Assembly (NCBI GenBank): GCA_002346545.1
Contig: DEAA01000066.1
Location: 1 to 11,915, forward strand
DNA: 11,915 bases
Reading direction: 5' to 3'
From: Acidobacteria bacterium UBA2994
GTDB lineage: Bacteria; Acidobacteriota; Vicinamibacteria; Vicinamibacterales; UBA8438
Positions within the stretch are counted from its first letter, which is position 1, and each line of letters starts with the position of its first letter. Under the pieces are notes generated by a model. That model was not told where the DNA came from and did no database searches. It saw only the letters and a list, made by a program, of their open reading frames with translations. Below are positions 7,016 to 11,684 of the stretch, one piece after another. A program made the translations under genes and the position numbers.

Positions 7016-9039
7016 CGATCTTCGGCACGACCCCGGTCGAGACCGGTGGGGTATGGTGTAATTGGCAACACGGCTGATTCTGGTTCAGTTGTTCTTGGTT
7101 CGAGTCCAGGTACCCCAGCCATACGAACGTTACTCGAACCATGGTCAAATGAACTGGCTATGGAACGAACTGAACTCCCCGCTCGCGAGTGGGGAGTTTC
7201 TGTTTCTCCCTGGTTGTCCTGCTCTCCGGCAATAGCGGTCTCGCCGCCGACCTCGCGAAGGCGGTTGTTGATCGCCCTACGCTCTCCTGAGACGTGCACG
7301 CGGTTGTCTTCGACTCGCACGGTCAGGCTGTCGAAGTACGCGGTGAGCAAGTCGCGACGCACGGTGTCCGAGGCTCGCTTGTACAGTTCGCCGGGGTCGC
7401 CGAGCAGATCGATGTACGCGAGCGCCGTATCGCTGCCGTACTGAAGGCGGTCTGCTGTCACCTCCAGCTGTTCGAGCACGGCCTCCTTCTGCAGGGTGGT
7501 CTTCTCGATTCGCTCACGGATCTTGGCGATGGGCAGTGAGCCCGTTGCCGCGAGCTCGATGAGCCGCTCTTCTTGGGCTTCGAGCTTGCGGAGTTGCTTC
7601 GTGAGCTGGGCCTTGACGTCGCGGTCCTGCGCGAGGATGTTCGCGATCGACTTGTTCACTGCATCGCGGATGTCCTCGATCGCGTCCGGAGACAGCGCTT
7701 CAGCGGCGACGACGGGGAGGACCTCTCCCTCGATCTGTTCGACGCGAAGCCACGGCAGTGAGCACTCCTTGTGTTGGCGAGCCGTGCAGACGAGGTACTC
7801 GTACGTGCCGCCGTTGCCGGCATTCTGGCTATAGACGAGCCGACTGGTACGGCCAGCGTCCTTGCACGGCCCGCAGTGGAGCAGGCCCTTGAGGTAGTGG
7901 AAGTGGACGATGTCGCGATCGCCTTTGCGATTGCGGTGGTCCAGCACCTCTTGCACCTTCAGGAATGTCTCCTTGGAGACGAGGGGCTCGTGCCTGCCGA
8001 CGTACAGGCTGCCTTTGTAGCGGATGACGCCGGTGTAGTAGGGGTTGCGCAGTATGAGCGCGAGGCGACTGCGGCTCACTGCCTGAGCAGGTCGGGACGG
8101 TGAGGGGCGTGTCGTGAGGCCGCGCTCTTCGAGCATGTGTGTCATTTGGGAGATTGAGTATCGCCCGGTGGCGTATTGCTCGAAGGCCCACGCGACGAGC
8201 GGCGCCCGCTCGTAGTCGACATCGACCGTGTTCACGAGTCGGCCGTTGAAGTCTTTGCGGACGTTGAGGTAGCCGAGCTTCGCGCGCCCGACCGTGCCGC
8301 CCTGCTCGACTTTGTGGGCCATCTTCACCTTGACGTCCTCGCCGTTCATACGGACTTGGACTTCGTTCATGATGTCGGTGATGGCCTCCATCGCGTCAGC
8401 CATGTAGCCCTCGCCGAACTCTTCCTTGGCCGAGATGAGCCGCACACCCTTCTCGAGTAGCTGGCGCTTGGTGATTGCTGCATCGGTGAAGTTTCGGAAG
8501 ACGCGTGAGCGCATGTAGATCACGACGTACTTCACTTGAGGGTGCTCATCGACGTAGCGCAGGAGCCTCTTGAACTCCGTGCGCTTTGAGATGGTCTGTG
8601 CTGACTGGCCAGGCTCAACGAACTCCTTCGCGACCGTGGCGCGTAGCTCCCGCACCTTTCGCAGTGCCTCCACACGCTGGGTCGCGATGCTGTTGCCGTC
8701 TTCATCGATGTCCGCAGCCGTGTGCAACTGCCGTGGGGTCGAGACGCGCAGGTAGACGACGGCCTGAGCGAGGCCGGTGTGACCGTCCTCGGGCGCTCGC
8801 CCCGTGGGCGCGTTCAATAGGTGTTCGAGCCCGTCAAGTGAGTTGACGGGCGTCGTCGGGCTTGCGATTCCCGGGTTTTGTGGGCTCATAAGTGGGTTCC
8901 CTCCGTTTAGGTCCTCCGGATTAACCCTCTGTTTGCCCTCGAAGTCCAGCCCCTGTTCGGCGCTCCGGGGGGTTTCGGGCGGGCCCACCGGTGTCGCCCG
9001 GGCGTTGTAGAAATTGCTTCGGTTGTCATCGCTTGTCAT
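7009..9039 (-). CDS. large serine recombinase (integrase) with C-terminus running through tRNA-Gln
   Basis: Site-specific recombinase that would insert and excise the element. It has 676 aa from the ATG at 9039 (GGAG with 6-nt spacing). Residues 1-91 are a Pro/Asn-rich extension. The resolvase domain begins at 92, with catalytic Ser100 in VVYLRVSTPRQ and Arg residues in SKRTEF (153) and YMRSRVFRN (177-182). The recombinase domain covers about 240-365, a zinc ribbon follows (C389, C392, C418, C426), then a coiled-coil at about 460-530. The family part ends near residue 595. The rest is encoded antisense to the tRNA terminator (about 614-623), the tRNA (about 640-665) and the tRNA promoter (666-676), with the stop in its -10 box. 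A second ATG at 8889, with GGAGGG 9 nt upstream, gives a 626-aa form that keeps the catalytic domain and is an alternative start. It is the last gene of the - strand series. Confidence 0.92.
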   Translation of the reverse strand: MTSDDNRSNFYNARATPVGPPETPRSAEQGLDFEGKQRVNPEDLNGGNPLMSPQNPGIASPTTPVNSLDGLEHLLNAPTGRAPEDGHTGLAQAVVYLRVSTPRQLHTAADIDEDGNSIATQRVEALRKVRELRATVAKEFVEPGQSAQTISKRTEFKRLLRYVDEHPQVKYVVIYMRSRVFRNFTDAAITKRQLLEKGVRLISAKEEFGEGYMADAMEAITDIMNEVQVRMNGEDVKVKMAHKVEQGGTVGRAKLGYLNVRKDFNGRLVNTVDVDYERAPLVAWAFEQYATGRYSISQMTHMLEERGLTTRPSPSRPAQAVSRSRLALILRNPYYTGVIRYKGSLYVGRHEPLVSKETFLKVQEVLDHRNRKGDRDIVHFHYLKGLLHCGPCKDAGRTSRLVYSQNAGNGGTYEYLVCTARQHKECSLPWLRVEQIEGEVLPVVAAEALSPDAIEDIRDAVNKSIANILAQDRDVKAQLTKQLRKLEAQEERLIELAATGSLPIAKIRERIEKTTLQKEAVLEQLEVTADRLQYGSDTALAYIDLLGDPGELYKRASDTVRRDLLTAYFDSLTVRVEDNRVHVSGERRAINNRLREVGGETAIAGEQDNQGETETPHSRAGSSVRSIASSFDHGSSNVRMAGVPGLEPRTTEPESAVLPITPYPTGLDRGRAEDRV
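7047..7121 (+). tRNA. tRNA-Gln (anticodon CTG), CCA encoded
   Basis: The cloverleaf folds fully by eye. The acceptor stem is TGGGGTA/TACCCCA (7047-7053 with 7111-7117). The D arm has GTG/CAC. The anticodon stem is GCTGA/TCAGT around loop TTCTGGT, with CTG at 7080-7082. The T arm is CTTGG-TTCGAGT-CCAGG. The discriminator is G7118 and the CCA at 7119-7121 is encoded. It reads CAG. The 3' end is the probable insertion site of the mobile element to the right; the intact gene shows that the element restores or keeps the tRNA 3' half. The recombinase frame runs through it in antisense. Confidence 0.95.
7097..7121 (+). other. predicted attL core in the 3' end of tRNA-Gln
   Basis: Elements that insert into tRNA genes usually carry a copy of the T-arm-to-CCA segment, so that the tRNA stays functional. 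This segment is the natural candidate for the direct-repeat core, because chromosomal synteny ends here and element genes begin. No second copy is seen inside the window, as expected if attR lies beyond 11915. The exact limits are inferred, and the core could extend rightwards to include the terminator. Confidence 0.4.
7173..7200 (+). terminator. intrinsic terminator downstream of tRNA-Gln
   Basis: AACTCCCC (7173-7180) pairs perfectly with GGGGAGTT (7191-7198). The inner GCT/AGT bases extend the stem around a CGCG loop, and TTTCTGTTTCTC follows. It is placed 52 nt after the CCA and fits a + strand terminator for the tRNA. On the - strand no T run follows, so it should act in one direction only. 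It lies inside the recombinase reading frame (codons about 614-623). Confidence 0.75.
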
Positions 9040-9084
9040 GGCAATCTCCGTTGCTCCTGATGTCGGTGATCGTGCTGCCGCGGG

Positions 9085-9396
9085 TTACTCCGTCGGCCCG
9101 TCTGTGCGGCCAGGAGGCCTCGTGGCGCCCATGGGCGCCCTCGCCCGAGTTCGGGCCTCGTGCGGCCGTTCGGGGGCCTCAGGACGGCTTGCGTACGGTC
9201 CGCCGGTCGAGCCCGAGCCCGCGTCATACTGCTCTTGCGCGAGGCGCAGGAGCGCCCGACCGAGGTGGTGGACATCAATCGTGTTGCGCCGCTCCGGCGA
9301 TATCCGAATGCGGCGATTCGTGAGCGTCCGCCCTCCCCGTCGAGGAGCGCGGTGGGTGCCCTGCGGGCGCCAAGCATCGCTACTTGTTGAAGACAT
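9085..9396 (-). CDS. small basic hypothetical protein
   Basis: 103 aa, no recognised family. It has a basic, Gly/Arg-rich N-terminus (1-28), then a compact segment (about 29-57, NRRIRISPERRNTIDVHHL followed by GRALLRLAQEQ) that looks like a short strand plus an amphipathic helix, then a Pro/Arg-rich tail with low complexity. Similar short proteins with an 'R-I-S-P-E-R-R ... ALL-LA' core sit near recombinases in other actinobacterial elements, as far as I recall. The ATG at 9396 overlaps the end of the upstream gene by 17 nt and is preceded by AAAGGGGGTG. The stop TAA lies 45 nt before the recombinase start. The ordering, overlap and ribosome site favour a real gene; the tail composition leaves doubt. 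It fills the only otherwise empty stretch (9040-9379) of the element. Confidence 0.5.
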   Translation of the reverse strand: MSSTSSDAWRPQGTHRAPRRGGRTLTNRRIRISPERRNTIDVHHLGRALLRLAQEQYDAGSGSTGGPYASRPEAPERPHEARTRARAPMGATRPPGRTDGPTE

Positions 9397-10204
9397 GGAG
9401 CACCCCCTTTCCTTCGACGACGTCGTAGACGTCGCGCAGCCGAGCCATGAGTGGCTCGCAGTTCCACTCGAGGGCTTCGAGTTCGAGGCCGTGGTCGATG
9501 CACCAATCCGCGAGGCTGGTTTCCCAGTCCTCGAGCGGGCTGAGTGCGCGGAGCGCGGCTTCTTCGGTTTGGTAGGTTCCGGCGAAGGCTTCGTGGAAGC
9601 TCTCCATGATGTCGTCCGTCCCGACGCTCACGTCGGGGAGCGCCAGAAAGGCCTGGAGCGCTTCGTCTTGGTCGAGCTGGAGCGTGGTCAGGAGTTCGAC
9701 GAGCTCGTCCTCGTGGCCGCTGTGCCAGCTGGCAGGGACGTTGACGATGAAGCGCCCGTCCCCGACCCGCACGCTTGTCCGCACCAGTAGTTGGTCGAGC
9801 TTGGGTGGCAGGTGCTCGTTCATGAAGCGCCGGCCGGAGCCAGTGTTCTCGCGTTGCACCAGGTAGGTGCCGAGCCAGTCGATCATCTCCTTAGTCACCG
9901 CGTCGGCTCGTTCGTCGCCGTAGAGGTCGAGGTACTCGTCGCGGAGCGACAGGTAGTTGCCTTCTCCGGTGCGGCCGAATGTGGCGAGGGCGCTGCCCGG
10001 CCCGTAGGCGCGGCCCAAGGCGTGCGCGATGCAGCGAGCGGTGCCTTCGTCGATCTCCTCACGTTCGGCGATCGCCTGGGCGATGCCGTCTGCGATCGGA
10101 GTGAGGGAGCGGTCTCGGGCAACGACAAGCCGTCGCCAGTCCGGGCTTGCGCGTTCTGGTGCGGGCCGACCTTCGGGGGTCATGTGCGGTTCGTGTTCGC
10201 TCAT
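9380..10204 (-). CDS. DEGxAR-domain protein with ArdA-like C-terminus (putative antirestriction)
   Basis: 274 aa, acidic and soluble. Residues about 50-117 (starting DEGTARCIAHALG and ending with WLGTYLV) match the small protein encoded just upstream, so the domain is present twice in the operon. Residues about 199-272 (ESFHEAFAGTYQTEEAAL ... VYDVVEGKGVLHVF) resemble the last domain of ArdA antirestriction proteins, DNA mimics that block type I restriction of entering DNA. The 40% or so acidic/aliphatic character of that part fits. The link is made by eye and is tentative. The ATG at 10204 has an excellent GAAAGGAGG 6 nt upstream, and ATGA overlaps the stop of the upstream gene, implying coupling. 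An in-frame GTG-type extension of 16 residues upstream is rejected because it lies before that ribosome site. Confidence 0.75.
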   Translation of the reverse strand: MSEHEPHMTPEGRPAPERASPDWRRLVVARDRSLTPIADGIAQAIAEREEIDEGTARCIAHALGRAYGPGSALATFGRTGEGNYLSLRDEYLDLYGDERADAVTKEMIDWLGTYLVQRENTGSGRRFMNEHLPPKLDQLLVRTSVRVGDGRFIVNVPASWHSGHEDELVELLTTLQLDQDEALQAFLALPDVSVGTDDIMESFHEAFAGTYQTEEAALRALSPLEDWETSLADWCIDHGLELEALEWNCEPLMARLRDVYDVVEGKGVLHVFNK

Positions 10205-10479
10205 GATCGGCCTCCTTTCGTGATGATGTAGCGGCCGAGCGCATCGACCCACCCTTCGCGCTCGAGTGGGACGGTGACGTCGCCGAGTTCGCTAAGGGCA
10301 GCCTCCGCGTCGAGCTCGCCGGTCGCGGCGAAGCGTTCGAGGGCGGTGCCTGGGCCGTCGTGCAGGGTCGCGGCAAGGAGCCGAGCGATGCCCTCGTCGG
10401 CGACGGTCGTGTCGCCGTAGCTCCAGTCGTCGAGGATCTGAAGTGCGGTGTCGGCCTGGTCGAGTGAGGCCGGCACCAC
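10201..10479 (-). CDS. small DEGxAR-domain protein, true start probably upstream at 10521-10524
   Basis: 92 aa from the first conventional start (GTG at 10479), which has no ribosome site. In frame upstream, with no stop, lies a sensible N-terminus (TTSRHQIPFNFDP) that leads back to a near-perfect Shine-Dalgarno GAAAGGAGG at 10528-10536. This is followed by TTC-ATT-ACG where ATG is expected, so the protein is probably 106-107 aa, beginning at ACG (10521) or ATT (10524). The body (DEGIARLLAATL, then GPGTALERFAATGE, then WVDALGRYII) matches residues 50-117 of the next gene's product, with gaps. No known function; no catalytic motif, signal or membrane segment. It ends in an ATGA overlap with the downstream gene. 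Soluble and acidic, so possibly a partner of its larger paralogue. Confidence 0.7.
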   Translation of the reverse strand: MVPASLDQADTALQILDDWSYGDTTVADEGIARLLAATLHDGPGTALERFAATGELDAEAALSELGDVTVPLEREGWVDALGRYIITKGGRS

Positions 10480-10527
10480 GGGGTCAAAGTTGAAGGGAAT
10501 CTGATGTCTTGAAGTGGTCGTAATGAA

Positions 10528-10536
10528 CCTCCTTTC
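10528..10536 (-). promoter_or_regulatory. strong ribosome binding site with no ATG/GTG/TTG at the right spacing
   Basis: GAAAGGAGG on the - strand, identical to the site used by the 274-aa gene (10211-10219), where 6 nt separate it from ATG. Here the same spacing lands on ACG at 10521, and ATT at 10524 is 3 nt away. It decides that the small DEGxAR gene should begin here and not at the GTG at 10479, or that its start codon has mutated. Confidence 0.6.
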
Positions 10537-10568
10537 GTGAAGTTGGTGATGGGGGCTCAGGAAGCGTG

Positions 10569-10658
10569 TCAGCGCTTCGGAGCCGTGCAGCGGTACATGT
10601 GGTCGAGCCAGGCTCGCTTCGTGGTGAACCGCTTGAGGCAGTCAGGGCACATGAACAT
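10569..10658 (-). CDS. 29-aa single zinc finger microprotein
   Basis: A 29-residue protein built of one finger: C4-x2-C7-x12-H20-x3-C24, with Phe11 and Trp17 at the two hydrophobic core positions. It therefore follows the classical C-x2-C-x3-F-x5-(hydrophobic)-x2-H-x3-(H/C) spacing, as a C2HC variant. Basic residues K9, R10, K14 and R15 sit in and after the F-turn, where DNA- or RNA-contacting residues usually lie. The ATG at 10658 is preceded by GAAAGGA (8-nt spacing), which overlaps the stop codon of the replication-relaxation gene. The frame extends 50 codons further 5', but that part is antisense-like shadow inside the upstream gene. A role in binding nucleic acid or another element protein is inferred; it is too small to be an enzyme. 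Confidence 0.65.
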   Translation of the reverse strand: MFMCPDCLKRFTTKRAWLDHMYRCTAPKR

Positions 10659-10671
10659 GGAGTTGGTCCTT

Positions 10672-11505
10672 TCAGTTGGTGGTTGAGGGAGAGAGGAAGC
10701 TCTGCAGGGCAGGAAGCGCGTCGGCTTCCGCGCAGATGGTGAAGAGGTCGACGGGCAGGTCGGGCTCTTTCCGAATCGCGGTCCGGAGTTTGCGCGCTCG
10801 TTCGGCATCGCGAGTGATCCAGAGCACGGCCGGGAAGACGCCGCTCCTCGCCTGCTCTACGCCGGTCTGCCGGTACTGCTGGTAGGTGCGGCATTTCTTG
10901 ATCACGGCGGGCAGATGTACGGTGCCGCGGTCGATCTCGACGAAGACGTGGGCTTCGACGTCGGAGTTCGCCACGACCAGAAACAGGTCGGGCTTGAGCG
11001 TCACTACGCCGAGCGCGCTCTGGAACGGTCGCCAGCAGCTGGGCTCAGTGTCGAGTTCGAGGACGTCGAGCGCGTTACCGAGCTCCGCATCCTTGACGGT
11101 GACAGCGAACTCGGCCACCGCGAGGGTATGAGCAAGGAACTCGCGGCTCGGCGTCACAAAGCGTCGCCTCCCCGCCTCGCCTCGCCGGGCTCGGAGGAGC
11201 CGTTCGCCTGTTGCGGCCAAGTGCCAAACGGTGGCGGCGGAGCCTCGCAGTGGTCCGCCCACGCGTCGGTCGATGCGAGCGATGAAGCCTTGGGCTTCGA
11301 GCCGCAGCAGGACGCGGTTCGCGAGGCGGGTTGCGGTCGGGGCAGTGGCGTGGAGGCCGTGAGGTCCGGCTGGAAAGTGCAGCCGCTGGACGAGTCGCGT
11401 TGAGAGTGCTCGGTAGCGTTCGAGGTCCGCGAGGATCTGGCTGTCGCGTTCGGTGAGCAGGCTCTCGAGGTAGCGCACCTTGGTGGGGGTCCAGGTGTCG
11501 GTCAT
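10672..11505 (-). CDS. replication-relaxation family protein
   Basis: 277 aa, resembling Pfam Replic_Relax (PF13814), a family found on plasmids and integrative elements of Gram-positive bacteria and linked with plasmid replication or DNA relaxation. The N-terminal half (about 15-105: LTERDSQILADLERYRALST ... TVWHLAATGERLL) looks like a winged-helix DNA-binding domain. The second half has KPD (D173) and VEID (E190, D192), followed by RGTVHLPAVIKKCRTYQQY, a conserved block of the family. The D...ExD layout recalls PD-(D/E)xK nucleases, although the usual Lys is Asp here. The ATG at 11505 has GGAGGT 5 nt upstream and overlaps the preceding stop as ATGA. It may provide the nicking or initiator role of the element; this is an inference from family and context. 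Confidence 0.85.
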   Translation of the reverse strand: MTDTWTPTKVRYLESLLTERDSQILADLERYRALSTRLVQRLHFPAGPHGLHATAPTATRLANRVLLRLEAQGFIARIDRRVGGPLRGSAATVWHLAATGERLLRARRGEAGRRRFVTPSREFLAHTLAVAEFAVTVKDAELGNALDVLELDTEPSCWRPFQSALGVVTLKPDLFLVVANSDVEAHVFVEIDRGTVHLPAVIKKCRTYQQYRQTGVEQARSGVFPAVLWITRDAERARKLRTAIRKEPDLPVDLFTICAEADALPALQSFLSPSTTN

Positions 11506-11684
11506 GCTGCACCTCCGGGCGGGGCCTGTGGGGTCGGGCGTCCGCTCGAATGAGCGGGAGTCCCATCCCAACCGGGCGGGGTGAGGCCGGAAGATGGCCG
11601 ATTTGTGCACCACGACGGAGCTGCGACTGGCGCATCGACTCGCACACTTCCCCCACTTCCGAAAGTCGCTCGTACGGCCGTCAT
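11502..11684 (-). CDS. 60-aa hypothetical protein, coupled to both neighbours
   Basis: 60 aa, Gly/Pro/Ser-rich, mostly without predicted structure, with no recognised motif. The case for a real gene is its position. The ATG at 11684 overlaps the upstream stop as ATGA, GGAGG lies 5 nt before it, and its own TGA overlaps the ATG of the replication-relaxation gene as a second ATGA. It may be a short translated linker whose main effect is to hand ribosomes on to the next gene, or a genuine small product. Composition alone gives weak support. Confidence 0.5.
   Translation of the reverse strand: MTAVRATFGSGGSVRVDAPVAAPSWCTNRPSSGLTPPGWDGTPAHSSGRPTPQAPPGGAA

Noticed and set aside
7046..8846. Several + strand frames of 60-130 codons inside the recombinase gene
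   Set aside because: They are complements of recombinase codons, lack ribosome sites and resemble nothing known.
9036..9506. A 156-codon - strand frame overlapping the end of the 274-aa gene and the 103-aa gene
   Set aside because: Extremely Arg-rich, frame-shifted relative to both genes and without a ribosome site.
10484..10894. A 136-codon - strand frame overlapping the replication-relaxation and zinc finger genes
   Set aside because: Runs in a different frame through both better-supported genes; no start signal and low-complexity composition.
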